From: Bacteroidota bacterium
GTDB lineage: Bacteria > Bacteroidota > Bacteroidia > Bacteroidales > Lentimicrobiaceae
Reading direction: 5' to 3'
NCBI GenBank assembly: GCA_009773455.1
Contig: WSXU01000003.1
Span: forward strand, 190,834 to 254,833
DNA: 64,000 bases
Numbering within the stretch: position 1 is the first letter of the stretch; each line of letters begins with the position of its first letter. Made by a program: the position numbers and the translations under genes. Shown here piece after piece: positions 37,517 through 46,852 of this stretch. The notes under the pieces were generated by a model. That model did not search any database. It saw nothing but the letters and a program-made list of their open reading frames with translations, and was not told the origin of the DNA.

Positions 37517-37774
37517 AGCAGTGTAGTTTTTATTTGAAAGGACATTGTTCAAATTACAAGCCACTGTTTAAGTATATGGTTAAGTGCAATAAAATCAGCT
37601 GGTTATATTTTATCCGCTTCCTGTAATATGTGTAATAAATACCCCAATCCGGGCAAAACCTGAACTAATCAGGGATTTTGGATGAGAAATCATGGACAGC
37701 CGCATAAGAAAAGAAGGCAGCGTGTTGTTCAAACGGCAGGCAACCGGTTTTAGCTTCGGTAACAGATTAACCCG

Positions 37775-38485
37775 CTAATGTTTCATTTTACCCGTTTCTT
37801 TTTTCATGCAGCTTTCAAGAATGGAGCGCGTTCTCTCACTTCCGTGCGAAGGCAGAAACAAATCACAGCCTGTGTCGAGCAACAGTTGCCAGCTGCTGAT
37901 TAATTCCTGAGTGTCATCAGCGAAAGGAGGGAGGCAACTTCGCCGAAAGGCGCCAAAAAGAGCATCACCAACCAGGGCCAGTTCATGATCAATAATGATA
38001 CTTAATGAACCGGCCGTGTGCCCGGGAGTGGGCAGGATCCTGACATTTATTCCGTATTCTGACAGGTCGGTTTCCTTGTCAATGTTGATATCGGCTACTG
38101 CTCCGGTATACCTGACGACCTGAGATGCCCTTCTGCCGAAATTCCGCACCAGCCAGGATGAAAACAGATTGGTTCCGGCAGGCAGCGGGCTGTCACCTGA
38201 TGCCAGAAAACGGGATTCTTCAGTATGGACAACGATCTTTGGGTGGTATATTTTTTTTATTAAATGTGTATTGGCTGCATGGTCAAAATGGGTGTGTGTC
38301 AGCACCAGAAAATCAAGGTTTCCCCTGAGATGCTTCCTGAGGTTCTTTTGTAATCTTTTAACCATAAATGCAGGACTGGTATCGATCAGGAGGTTGATTC
38401 CGTTGCCTGAAACAAGAAAAACATTGCTCCGACCACCGAGGATCTTAATGATTCTTGTACCCGCCCTTGTTGTCCATTGTTTCAT
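37775..38485 (-). CDS. Metallo-beta-lactamase-fold hydrolase
   Basis: 236 residues. The metal-binding HTHFDHAAN motif follows LDFLVLTHTHFDH, with PGHTAGSLSI and LVGDALFGAF providing the next ligands and HGSERT the last His. This is the glyoxalase-II-like arrangement with two metal ions. The substrate is not evident; no signal peptide is present. The next gene upstream on the same strand ends 64 bp away but is unrelated. Confidence 0.88.
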   Translation of the reverse strand: MKQWTTRAGTRIIKILGGRSNVFLVSGNGINLLIDTSPAFMVKRLQKNLRKHLRGNLDFLVLTHTHFDHAANTHLIKKIYHPKIVVHTEESRFLASGDSPLPAGTNLFSSWLVRNFGRRASQVVRYTGAVADINIDKETDLSEYGINVRILPTPGHTAGSLSIIIDHELALVGDALFGAFRRSCLPPFADDTQELISSWQLLLDTGCDLFLPSHGSERTRSILESCMKKETGKMKH

Positions 38486-38549
38486 GAGTCAGGTTGTTTT
38501 GTTAAGCAGAAAGTACCAGACCTGTGTTATCGGTTTTTTTTTCTGTTTG

Positions 38550-40124
38550 TTAGTATATGATTGACTTGTAATTTACAATTCCCGCATCTGTTCCGATGTT
38601 AACCATGTAGAAACCCGGAGTCAGATCTGAGATATCCAGTTCTGTTGAACCGGAACCATGAAGCGGGCCTGAATCAAGTACCAGGGCACCGGAAGTGTTG
38701 AAAATCCGGATATGTCTTGTCTTTTCAGCAATGATTTTCAGGGTGTGCTTTCCGGTCTGAAATACCCTGATATCGGGGAGCATTTCACCCGACAACTGTT
38801 GTGCAGAAACCATTATACCGTCGATCGTAACCCGTTGAAACCATATGTTTAATTTTCCATCCCTGGTATCACCCCACACAGCGCTGAGGGTGTCGTTATA
38901 TAGCTCAACGCTCATAAAATCATTGCCATTTCCAAGCAGGATTTCATCAAAGGCTATGCTGGTATCCGAAATTCTGAAATTGGGTGAGAAAACGGGTGAT
39001 CCGTTGCGTCTGGTGGCACAATAGATTTCATAGGAAGCCATATAACCGGTGTCCACAGCATTGCGACGGTCGCGCCACGTTACGGCCAGATCACCATCAT
39101 TGTCAAATCCGGCCCAGACAAGGTCCTGCATTCTGCCGTTTCCGGCCGGATCATCGTTTATTCTGATTCCTTCTGACCAGGTAAGACCTGCATCCAAAGA
39201 CTCACGGAAAAATACATCGGCATCACCGTTCTCCTTGCTGAGATTAAAAAAAGCGAGATGGTCGGGGTTCGAGGGATCGGCTTTCAACAGGTAACCTTTT
39301 TTTGCCGTAGTGTCGGTAACAGCGACTGACGATCCTGAGGAATAAACGGTGTTATGGGTAAGCCCTGCTCCTGCATTGCAGGATGTGGCAAGTATAAACT
39401 GAGGAAGAATTCCCTGCGAAATGATATAGCTGGGGTAGATGCAATGGAAGGTCCCGTTGCCGGTAACCACCGGCGTTGGCATTGGCTTCCTGACCATTAA
39501 CCCCGCCAGCCACCCGGTGGTATCGGCATATCTCCAAGGGCCAAAGGTTTCCCCATGGTCGTAGGAGGCGATAAAATAGGGGTGGTAAGAGGGGCCTGAT
39601 GCACCGGTGGCATTTACTGTTGTAATATATAGATTCCCGTCATTTTCGCCACCCGACCGGTCGGCACAGATCCATGGCCGGTCAATCGGCATCTGGCCCG
39701 GATCCGCGTTGATATCTATTACCAATACGGGATTTCCCCAGTTGAGCCCGCCATCGGCCGATTTCCGCAGATAAACTGCTCCTGAAGTGAAATAAGGGTC
39801 GTAATCAATGTAACTCAGAAAAACATTTCCATTGTTATCAAAAACCATCGATGGATCGGCAGAAGTGTAGCCTGTTTCTACATGCGGCACTGTCTGGCTC
39901 TGGCTCCAGGTTTTGCCCCCGTCAAGGCTTATCCGGGTTTTTATCATCACCCGGTTTTGAAAAACAAAACCCATCCATGCGGCAACAAGGTGCTGAGGGT
40001 TGGCGGGGTTTACCGATAGATAGGGCTCTCCGTCAAAAATCAATCCTTCAGAAATATTTCGGTTCTGACCTGATGTAGTTTGAATCAGCAAAGTGATGAG
40101 CACCAAAATGGAATATTTTCTCAT
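38550..40124 (-). CDS. T9SS-sorted sialidase-like (BNR) propeller protein
   Basis: 524 residues with signal peptide MRKYSILVLITLLIQTTSG. Repeated Asp-box motifs (SLDGGKTWSQ, SADGGLNWGN, SLDAGLTWSE) describe a six-bladed propeller of the exo-alpha-sialidase fold. The classical sialidase catalytic Arg-Tyr-Glu set is not evident to me, so hydrolase activity is uncertain. The final 80 residues (HTLKIIAEKTRHIRIFN ... GFYMVNIGTDAG) form a type A T9SS sorting domain, so the protein is secreted or surface-bound. Confidence 0.85.
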   Translation of the reverse strand: MRKYSILVLITLLIQTTSGQNRNISEGLIFDGEPYLSVNPANPQHLVAAWMGFVFQNRVMIKTRISLDGGKTWSQSQTVPHVETGYTSADPSMVFDNNGNVFLSYIDYDPYFTSGAVYLRKSADGGLNWGNPVLVIDINADPGQMPIDRPWICADRSGGENDGNLYITTVNATGASGPSYHPYFIASYDHGETFGPWRYADTTGWLAGLMVRKPMPTPVVTGNGTFHCIYPSYIISQGILPQFILATSCNAGAGLTHNTVYSSGSSVAVTDTTAKKGYLLKADPSNPDHLAFFNLSKENGDADVFFRESLDAGLTWSEGIRINDDPAGNGRMQDLVWAGFDNDGDLAVTWRDRRNAVDTGYMASYEIYCATRRNGSPVFSPNFRISDTSIAFDEILLGNGNDFMSVELYNDTLSAVWGDTRDGKLNIWFQRVTIDGIMVSAQQLSGEMLPDIRVFQTGKHTLKIIAEKTRHIRIFNTSGALVLDSGPLHGSGSTELDISDLTPGFYMVNIGTDAGIVNYKSIIY

Positions 40125-40181
40125 TGTATTTTGGGATGATTTCTCATGAATTCCAGATTCAGGATGTTTTGTGTATTGGGA

Positions 40182-40775
40182 TTATAACCTTTTATGTCCG
40201 GAATCAATGCGCAACAGCGGAATTTTTACACCTTCTGCCGAGCATTCAATCAGCACCCTTAAACGCCTTTCCTTTGTAGTCTCCTGTTTGGCACTCATGA
40301 TCCAATATATGCTTGTTTTACGGTAGTATGGAGAACTGCCGGTGAAATAGGCCCACGCCCGTTGGTTTTCCCTGAATACTTCTTCCATTTCACTTGTCAG
40401 TGTTGCCGCTTCCCGCTCAAAGGAATAAATGCCTGATTTTTCAGGTTTACGCTTTTCAAATGCCGCCAGGCCAGCCGGCTGCATCAATCCGGCCGCCTTG
40501 AGTTCCTCTACCCGTTTGATGTTGATCAGGCTCCAGACACTGTCGGGTTTGCGCGGAGTAAAACGGATTTTATAAGAATCCTGATCAATCGATTGGGCCT
40601 TTCCGTCGATCCACCCATAGCACAGAGCAATTTCCACAGCACTTTTGTATTCCAGTCCCCTGGCATTACCTTTCACCTTTTTATACAAACAAACCCATAA
40701 CTCGCGTGCCGTAGTGTGGTTGTTTTCAAGCCAGCCAAGGAATTCGTCGGGCCCGGTAAAAAAAATCTGTTCCAT
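40182..40775 (-). CDS. YdeI/OmdA-family protein
   Basis: 197 residues. Family signatures are ELWVCLYKKVKG, SAVEIALCYGWIDGKAQSID, IRFTPRKPDSVWSLINIKRVEEL and the C-terminal WIMSAKQETTKERRL. The family is described as bacteriocin-protection or OmpD-associated (YdeI), with a YjbR-like region; the molecular role is unknown. It is transcribed divergently from the TolB-like gene across 238 bp in which I see no consensus promoter. Confidence 0.88.
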   Translation of the reverse strand: MEQIFFTGPDEFLGWLENNHTTARELWVCLYKKVKGNARGLEYKSAVEIALCYGWIDGKAQSIDQDSYKIRFTPRKPDSVWSLINIKRVEELKAAGLMQPAGLAAFEKRKPEKSGIYSFEREAATLTSEMEEVFRENQRAWAYFTGSSPYYRKTSIYWIMSAKQETTKERRLRVLIECSAEGVKIPLLRIDSGHKRL

Positions 40776-41013
40776 ATTTTATGTCTGCCTATGCGTCAGT
40801 AAAGATAAATCAGATGTTTGTTAACTTCAATCTTAAATATAGTTTTCAGGACTATTCTTTAGAACTCCTGAACCGGATTCCTTTGAGGTAATAAACACGG
40901 CTTTATCAACAAGGTTTTCCGGCTGATTTGAACCAATCCTTCAAACATTAGTTTATACAACACACAGTTCTCAAAGAAGCAATCACCCAATCCAGTATTC
41001 ATTTCACTTAGTT

Positions 41014-42135
41014 ATGAAAATAGACTCTTTGCCGGTTTTTCTGCTTTCAGCCAGCCTTTCTTTTATGTTTTTTCCGGGGATGAGAAACCATTCCCATCCC
41101 ATAGGCAGTAAAAACGGAAAACAAGCACCGGATACAACGATCCGTTATCAGGAGGAAAAGCACCTCAGCAACATCAGGCAACTCACAAAAAACGGCGATT
41201 ATGCAGAAGCATACTTCAGTTTTGATGATTCAATGATCACATTTCAGGCTAAAAGCAAGGAATGGGGTGCCGCATGCGACCAGATATATACCTTCCCTTT
41301 CAGCGATGGTGATATGCTGAAGAATCAGCCTCAGCTGATCAGCAATGGTGTCGGCAGGACCACCTGTTCCTATTTCATGCCGGGCGATCAAACCATCCTT
41401 TATGCATCAACGCGGTCGGGTGGAACATCCTGCCCTCCGGAACCCGAACGGCGGGCAGATGGTAAATATCTGTGGCCGATCTATAAGGATTTCGATATTT
41501 ACATTGCTGATCTGAAGGGGAAAGTTATCGATACCCTTGTAAAACACGATGGCTACGATGCCGAAGCGACCGTATCACCCGATGGAACGATGGTTGTCTT
41601 TACCTCGGACCGCACAGGGGACCTGGAGTTGTATATATGCAACACCGATGGGAGTCAGGTGAGGCAGGTTACTTTTGACCTGGGTTATGACGGTGGTGCC
41701 TTTTTCTCACCCGACAGCAAACAGCTTGTTTTCAGGGCTTCAAGACCTAAGACAGCAGAGGAAGTGAAGGAATATAAAGATTTGTTGAAAGAAGGGCTGG
41801 TGGCACCGACCAATATGGAAATATACACCTGTAATGTTGATGGATCTGATTTGAAGCAGATTACCCATCTGGGTAAAGCCAACTGGGCGCCTTTTTTTCA
41901 TCCTTCCGGAAAAAAAATAATCTTCAGTTCGAACCATGCAGGGGCCAGGGGTTTCGAATTTAACCTGTACATGATCAATACCGATGGGTCAGGGCTTGAA
42001 AGGATTTCATTTGATCCTGTTTTCGATGCCTTCCCGATGTTTTCCTATGATGGGAAAAAACTGATCTTCTCTTCCAACAGAAACAACGGCGGGACCAGAT
42101 TTACCAATCTGTTCATCGCTGATTGGGTGGAATAA
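41014..42135 (+). CDS. TolB-like WD40/PD40 beta-propeller protein, secreted
   Basis: 373 residues. An N-terminal signal sequence (FLLSASLSFMFFPG) precedes propeller repeats of the PD40 type: ATVSPDGTMVVFTSDRTGDLELY, GGAFFSPDSKQLVFRASRP, APFFHPSGKKIIFSSNHAG, MFSYDGKKLIFSSNRNNGG. The repeats resemble those of TolB and of prolyl oligopeptidase propellers, without a catalytic domain. It is likely periplasmic or surface-exposed; the partner is unknown. Confidence 0.87.
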   Translation: MKIDSLPVFLLSASLSFMFFPGMRNHSHPIGSKNGKQAPDTTIRYQEEKHLSNIRQLTKNGDYAEAYFSFDDSMITFQAKSKEWGAACDQIYTFPFSDGDMLKNQPQLISNGVGRTTCSYFMPGDQTILYASTRSGGTSCPPEPERRADGKYLWPIYKDFDIYIADLKGKVIDTLVKHDGYDAEATVSPDGTMVVFTSDRTGDLELYICNTDGSQVRQVTFDLGYDGGAFFSPDSKQLVFRASRPKTAEEVKEYKDLLKEGLVAPTNMEIYTCNVDGSDLKQITHLGKANWAPFFHPSGKKIIFSSNHAGARGFEFNLYMINTDGSGLERISFDPVFDAFPMFSYDGKKLIFSSNRNNGGTRFTNLFIADWVE

Positions 42136-42181
42136 ATCAGAATCCGGGCATTCTTCCGGGAATATCATGTCACGAAATTAA

Positions 42182-42224
42182 AGAGGCAGTGTCTGCAGCC
42201 GAAACTACTGACTCCGCCTCTCTT
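42182..42224. terminator. Possible terminator between convergent TolB-like and qNOR genes
   Basis: AGAGGC (42182-42187) pairs with GCCTCT (42216-42221), with a second internal pairing AGT/ACT. The T-run is weak (TCTTAT), so this is tentative. Confidence 0.45.
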
Positions 42225-42301
42225 ATATTTCCCGGTATGAAGATGACTTTATTAAAGTATTGATTCACCAGGATATCTACATTCCGCTCTGTGAAGGTTG
42301 A

Positions 42302-44539
42302 TTATCTGGTTTTGGACTGAAATGCCAGCCTGAAGACAAACCAAAAGAGTGCCAGGGTACCCATGGCAAAAATGGTATCGCCAATGGTTCGTAACCAGCG
42401 GAAAACAATCAATGTTGGTTGTTGCATAAATTCGGCTGAGCGCGCATACCACATGCCTTCGTTAACACTGGCTACAGTTTGCATAAAACCAACAGGTAAA
42501 ACACTCAGGAGAATCATCAGGAGCAAACCGATATTGATTGCCCAGAAGGAAAAAGCAAGCAGTTTCTCATTCCAGACCTGCTGCCGGTATAGGCTGCGTA
42601 AAACGAACAGCATCAGGCCAATGCCCAGCATTCCGTAAACCCCAAACAAAGCTGCGTGCCCGTGGACCGGTGTTGTATTGAGGCCCTGCATATAGTAAAG
42701 TGCAATTGGTGGATTTATTACGAAACCGAAGATTCCGGCACCCAGAAAATTCCAGAAGGAGACCGACAGCAGGCTGTAAATGGGCCATTTATAGTCGCGT
42801 AACCATTCCGTTGCTTTGCTTAATCTGTAATTGTGAAAAGCTTCGAATCCTATCAGGATCAGAGGAACCACTTCAAGGGCGCTGAAAGTCGCGCCAAGTG
42901 CCATAACAGCGGTTGGCGTGCCTGTAAAATACAGGTGGTGGAATGTGCCCAGGATTCCGCCTGAGAGAAATATAATGGTGGCAAAAAGGACCCCTGATGT
43001 TGCTGTTTTTGTCCTGAGCAGTCCCATCCTGACAAAGAGAAAAGCGGCAACAACGGTGGCAAATACTTCAAAGAAACCTTCAACCCATAGATGTACTACC
43101 CACCAGCGCCAGTATTCAGCAACAGCAAGGTTTGTTTGCCTGCCCCACATGAGCCCTGCGGCATAGAAGAGGGCAATTGCTGCCGATGCGATCAGGAAAA
43201 GGATCAGAAGGTTTTTTTCTTCTGTCTTTCTTTTAAATACCGGGATCAATGGTCTGGCCATAAGTGCCAGCCAGATAAACAATCCCACAAGAAGGAAAAT
43301 CTGCCAGAACCTTCCAAGATCAACATATTCATATCCCTGATGACCGAACCAGAAATTCTCAGTCAGGCCCAGGCGTTGCATTACCCCAAACCATTGGCCG
43401 GCCATTGACCCTAAAACAATAATGAGTAAGGCAAAAAAGAGGAAATTAACCCCGAGTTTCTGAAATCTGGGATCACTGCCCGAAACAGCCGGGGCGATGT
43501 ACAGTCCCGTAGCAAGCCATGCAGTTGCGATCCAGAAAATGGCCAGCTGAACATGCCAGGTGCGCGAAATGGCATAAGGCATAAATTCAGCCAGAGGAAA
43601 GCCATACAATCCTTCTCCTTCAACTCCATAATGGGCAGTAACAATTCCCATGACAACCTGCAGCAAGATGAGAAAATTAACGATCCAGAAGTATTTTTCA
43701 ACTGCTTTCATTGAAGGGGTAATGTTCTGACGCATGAGGGGATCTTCTTTCGGCATTTCGGTCTCCGAATCTTCTTTTGTCCTTGCATGATAAAATACCA
43801 GCAAACCAATGCCCAGCAATAGCATGATCACACTGAATCCGGTCCAGAGGATCAGGTCCCCTGTAGGTTTGTTTCCGACTATAGTGTCGGGGGGCCAGTT
43901 GTGGGTATAAGTTACAGTTTCGTCCGGACGCTCGGTTACACAGGCCCAGGATGCCCAGAAAAAGAAAGCATTCATTTTTTGCATCCGTTGAGGGTCTCTG
44001 ATCGCATTCTCAGGTATTGCATAAGCACTTCTGAGATGGCTGAGCGTCGGATCATTGGTAAATAATCCTGAATAATAGGTAAACAGGCTTATGATTGCTT
44101 CTGCCCTCAGGGGACTGACCGTGATGGTTTTGTTATTTTCATCGTAGGTGTTCTCCCTCAGGAGATTCTGTAAGCGACTCTCAAGGGCTGCCTTTTTCTC
44201 CCCATCCAGCGTTTTATAGCTTTGGCTGAACTCTTCTGCTGACCATTTTTCAAGAATATAAATTGCTTCACGGTGAATGTAATCGGCAGTCCAGTCAGGA
44301 GCTACATAGGCTCCATGCCCCCATATACTGCCAACTTCCTGCCCACCCATGCTCTGCCATACATTCTGGCCATCCTTGATGTCCTGTCCTGTAAACAGCA
44401 CCGTACCATCCGTCGTGATTACTTTTAAAGGAACCGGCGGAGCTTTCTGATAAATTTCATATCCATAGTACAACAAAACAGCAAAGGAAATGCCGACCAC
44501 AGCAGCAAAGCCTATCCAGAGTTTTTTTTCAGGTTTCAT
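42302..44539 (-). CDS. norB: Quinol-dependent nitric oxide reductase (qNOR)
   Basis: 745 residues, typical of the single-chain qNOR. The N-terminal helix plus periplasmic domain (QDIKDGQNVWQSMGGQEVGSIWG) is the qNOR-specific extension. The oxidase-like core has heme and FeB ligands: RTWHVQL near 325, HLWVEGFFE near 483-491 with the catalytic glutamates, GTFHHLYF near 531, and HGHAALFG near 627. It reduces NO to N2O with quinol in the inner membrane. No other denitrification gene is present here, so detoxification is the likely task. It follows the Rrf2 gene by 74 bp and is probably in one operon with it. Confidence 0.95.
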   Translation of the reverse strand: MKPEKKLWIGFAAVVGISFAVLLYYGYEIYQKAPPVPLKVITTDGTVLFTGQDIKDGQNVWQSMGGQEVGSIWGHGAYVAPDWTADYIHREAIYILEKWSAEEFSQSYKTLDGEKKAALESRLQNLLRENTYDENNKTITVSPLRAEAIISLFTYYSGLFTNDPTLSHLRSAYAIPENAIRDPQRMQKMNAFFFWASWACVTERPDETVTYTHNWPPDTIVGNKPTGDLILWTGFSVIMLLLGIGLLVFYHARTKEDSETEMPKEDPLMRQNITPSMKAVEKYFWIVNFLILLQVVMGIVTAHYGVEGEGLYGFPLAEFMPYAISRTWHVQLAIFWIATAWLATGLYIAPAVSGSDPRFQKLGVNFLFFALLIIVLGSMAGQWFGVMQRLGLTENFWFGHQGYEYVDLGRFWQIFLLVGLFIWLALMARPLIPVFKRKTEEKNLLILFLIASAAIALFYAAGLMWGRQTNLAVAEYWRWWVVHLWVEGFFEVFATVVAAFLFVRMGLLRTKTATSGVLFATIIFLSGGILGTFHHLYFTGTPTAVMALGATFSALEVVPLILIGFEAFHNYRLSKATEWLRDYKWPIYSLLSVSFWNFLGAGIFGFVINPPIALYYMQGLNTTPVHGHAALFGVYGMLGIGLMLFVLRSLYRQQVWNEKLLAFSFWAINIGLLLMILLSVLPVGFMQTVASVNEGMWYARSAEFMQQPTLIVFRWLRTIGDTIFAMGTLALFWFVFRLAFQSKTR

Positions 44540-44613
44540 AAGCGTTGGATTTAAGTTATTTAAATATTTAGAAAGTAATCAGGTACAGAAATACTTAAAA
44601 CAAATTAAAAAAA

Positions 44614-45048
44614 TTATCTCTTCAGGCAGGTGTCGCCGTTTTTAAGTCCTTTTGCCAGCGATGCCACATTTGTTGATTCCAGCACCCTCTTCAGACTATT
44701 GCGGATTTCAACGAATTTATCGTGCACCGGGCAGGGAATTGAACCGGAACACTCTTTCAGACCCAATCCACATTCGGTGTAAACAGCATCACCATCAATG
44801 GCTGTGACTATCCCGGCAACCGATAGGTGGTCCATTTTTGCTGCCTCCATGTAAAACCCTCCGGTCTGCCCACGTGTAGAATAAATGATTTCAGCCTTTA
44901 CAAGCTGCTGCAGAATTTTTGAAGTAAAAGCTACCGGAGAGTCAATCTCGTGAGAGATATCTGTCAGACTCGCCCTGAGACCTTCCATTGATTGCCGGGC
45001 GATATAAATGGTTGCCCTGATGGCATATTCACAGGCTTTTGAAAACAT
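44614..45048 (-). CDS. Rrf2-family [Fe-S] regulator, NsrR-like
   Basis: 144 residues from the ATG at 45048. An upstream TTG in frame lies inside the -7 promoter element and is excluded. The winged helix MFSKACEYAIRATIYIA and SPVAFTSKILQQLVKAEIIYSTRGQTGGF are standard Rrf2. Three cysteines (Cys93, Cys100, Cys106 in TECGLGLKECSGSIPCPVH) are placed as in IscR/NsrR to hold an iron-sulfur cluster. Being next to qNOR suggests a nitric-oxide sensor. A 14-bp dyad overlaps its promoter, implying autoregulation. Confidence 0.92.
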   Translation of the reverse strand: MFSKACEYAIRATIYIARQSMEGLRASLTDISHEIDSPVAFTSKILQQLVKAEIIYSTRGQTGGFYMEAAKMDHLSVAGIVTAIDGDAVYTECGLGLKECSGSIPCPVHDKFVEIRNSLKRVLESTNVASLAKGLKNGDTCLKR

Positions 45049-45066
45049 GTAAGCGTTTTTATGGCA

Positions 45067-45097
45067 CAAAAATAGGAATAATATTTAATCGGACAAA
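45067..45097 (-). promoter_or_regulatory. Consensus promoter of the rrf2-norB operon
   Basis: On the minus strand TTTG (45097-45094) is followed by 19 bp and TATTTTTG (45074-45067), a full match to the Bacteroidota housekeeping consensus. The ATG at 45048 is about 12 bp after the expected start site. Confidence 0.8.
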
Positions 45098-45115
45098 AAT
45101 ATCCGAATAAATATT
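45080..45115. promoter_or_regulatory. Operator-like 14-bp dyad overlapping the rrf2 promoter
   Basis: AATATTTAATCGGA (45080-45093) and TCCGAATAAATATT (45102-45115) are inverted repeats matching at 13 of 14 positions, spaced by 8 bp. The left arm fills the region between -7 and -33, and the -33 box sits in the centre. Binding would block RNA polymerase. The natural ligand is the adjacent Rrf2 protein. Confidence 0.75.
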
Positions 45116-45239
45116 TCATTACCCCAAAAGTCACGGATAAAGGCAATTTCTTTCCCTGCTCAGATTGTAAGGATTATGCCATTTTGGAATGAAAGATTGT
45201 TACAATGCAATACCTGTTTAATCCTGAAAGTTCATCATA

Positions 45240-45281
45240 GAAATCAGCAATCAGAAATCGGCCATCCGAAATCTGAAATCC
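45240..45281. repeat. Heptad repeat in the guaA upstream region
   Basis: Six 7-bp units in phase: GAAATCA, GCAATCA, GAAATCG, GCCATCC, GAAATCT, GAAATCC. The tract ends one base before the guaA -7 element. Confidence 0.7.
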
Positions 45282-45282
45282 C

Positions 45283-45290
45283 TATCTTTG
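45283..45290 (+). promoter_or_regulatory. -7 element of guaA
   Basis: TATCTTTG matches TAnnTTTG and ends only 4 bp before the ATG, so the transcript would be leaderless or nearly so. No TTTG lies 19 bp upstream; that place is taken by the heptad tract. Confidence 0.55.
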
Positions 45291-45294
45291 CACC

Positions 45295-46824
45295 ATGCAG
45301 GAGACCATTTTAATTCTTGATTTCGGATCCCAGTACACTCAGCTTATAGCCCGGAGGGTGAGGGAGTTAAACGTTTATTGTGAGATTTATCCCTTTAATA
45401 AAATTCCTGAGTTAACGCCATGGATAAAAGGTGTGATTCTTTCAGGAAGCCCGTTTTCAGTCAGGGATAAGGATGCACCCTTTCCTGACCTGTCGGTTAT
45501 ACGGGGCAAAGTTCCTGTCCTGGCAGTGTGTTATGGAGCACAATATCTCGCCCAGACATCCGGAGGAGAGGTAATGCCTTCGAATACCCGGGAATACGGA
45601 CGGGCCAATCTCGGGTTTATCGATGTCACGAACCAGCTCATGTCCGGAATGAGCAAAGGAAGCCAGGTCTGGATGTCGCATGGGGATACCATCCTGCATA
45701 AACCCGATCATTTCAATGTGATTGCCAGCACTGCTGATGTTGAAATTGCCGGTTTCCAGGTTGAAAATGAACAAACCTGGGGCATTCAGTTTCATCCTGA
45801 AGTATATCATTCTTCCGAAGGCAGTATATTACTCGGGAATTTTGTTGTTTCCATCTGTAATTGCCATCAGCAATGGACTCCGGCATCTTTCATTGAATCC
45901 ACCATTGAGGAATTAAAAAAGACACTCGGCAACGATAAAGTCGTTCTGGGCCTGTCAGGTGGTGTTGATTCTAGTGTTGCTGCCGTGCTCCTGCACAGGG
46001 CCATAGGAAAAAACCTGCATTGCATTTTTGTTGATAACGGACTTCTCCGCAAGGATGAATTTTCTAAGGTTCTTGATTCCTATCAGCACATGGGGCTCAA
46101 TGTAAAAGGGGTTGATGCCGGCGACCGTTTCCTGTCGGCCCTCGAAGGAATCAGCGAACCGGAGTTAAAACGCAAGGCCATCGGGAAAACCTTTATTGAG
46201 GTGTTTGACCAAGAAGCCCACCTGATTACCGGCGTTAGCTGGCTGGCACAGGGTACCATCTATCCCGATGTAATAGAATCGATATCGGTAAACGGCCCTT
46301 CGGCCACCATCAAATCGCATCACAATGTTGGCGGACTGCCCGATTACATGAAGCTGAAAGTGGTGGAGCCACTGAAAAGCCTGTTCAAGGATGAAGTCCG
46401 CAGGGTAGGTTCTGGTCTGGGCATAGATCCGGATATCCTGAACCGCCACCCGTTCCCCGGTCCTGGGCTTGGCATCAGGATACTTGGAGAAATTACCCGT
46501 GAGAAAATCAGGATCTTACAGGAAGCTGACGCCATTTTTATCGATGGCTTAAAATCATCGGGTCTTTATAAGGAAGTCTGGCAGGCCGCTGTAATATTGT
46601 TGCCGGTTAAATCGGTTGGCGTGATGGGTGACGAGCGCACCTATGAGTTTGTGGTAGCCCTTCGGGCTGTTGGTTCAACCGACGGAATGACGGCAGACTG
46701 GTCGCATCTGCCCTATGAGTTCCTTGCAAAAGTATCGAATGACATAATCAACAAGGTTAAAGGCGTTAACCGGGTTGTCTATGATATAAGTTCCAAGCCT
46801 CCGGCTACCATCGAATGGGAGTAG
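45295..46824 (+). CDS. guaA: GMP synthase (glutamine-hydrolysing)
   Basis: 509 residues. The N-terminal class I glutamine amidotransferase has the nucleophile Cys in [13 protein letters not shown] and His-Glu in [11 protein letters not shown]. The ATP-pyrophosphatase domain has the PP-loop [16 protein letters not shown], and the C-terminal dimerisation domain ends [17 protein letters not shown]. It converts XMP to GMP. A gene starting 28 bp later on the same strand is likely co-transcribed. Confidence 0.97.
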   Translation: MQETILILDFGSQYTQLIARRVRELNVYCEIYPFNKIPELTPWIKGVILSGSPFSVRDKDAPFPDLSVIRGKVPVLAVCYGAQYLAQTSGGEVMPSNTREYGRANLGFIDVTNQLMSGMSKGSQVWMSHGDTILHKPDHFNVIASTADVEIAGFQVENEQTWGIQFHPEVYHSSEGSILLGNFVVSICNCHQQWTPASFIESTIEELKKTLGNDKVVLGLSGGVDSSVAAVLLHRAIGKNLHCIFVDNGLLRKDEFSKVLDSYQHMGLNVKGVDAGDRFLSALEGISEPELKRKAIGKTFIEVFDQEAHLITGVSWLAQGTIYPDVIESISVNGPSATIKSHHNVGGLPDYMKLKVVEPLKSLFKDEVRRVGSGLGIDPDILNRHPFPGPGLGIRILGEITREKIRILQEADAIFIDGLKSSGLYKEVWQAAVILLPVKSVGVMGDERTYEFVVALRAVGSTDGMTADWSHLPYEFLAKVSNDIINKVKGVNRVVYDISSKPPATIEWE

Positions 46825-46852
46825 CAGCCGTTTTGTTTTTAAAACAGATGAT

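Noticed and set aside
38550-40124. True exo-alpha-sialidase
   Set aside because: Asp boxes show the fold, but I could not locate the full catalytic residue set, so only a sialidase-like propeller is claimed.
45049-45069. Seven extra N-terminal residues of the Rrf2 regulator from a TTG
   Set aside because: The TTG overlaps the -7 promoter element and would lie upstream of the transcript start.
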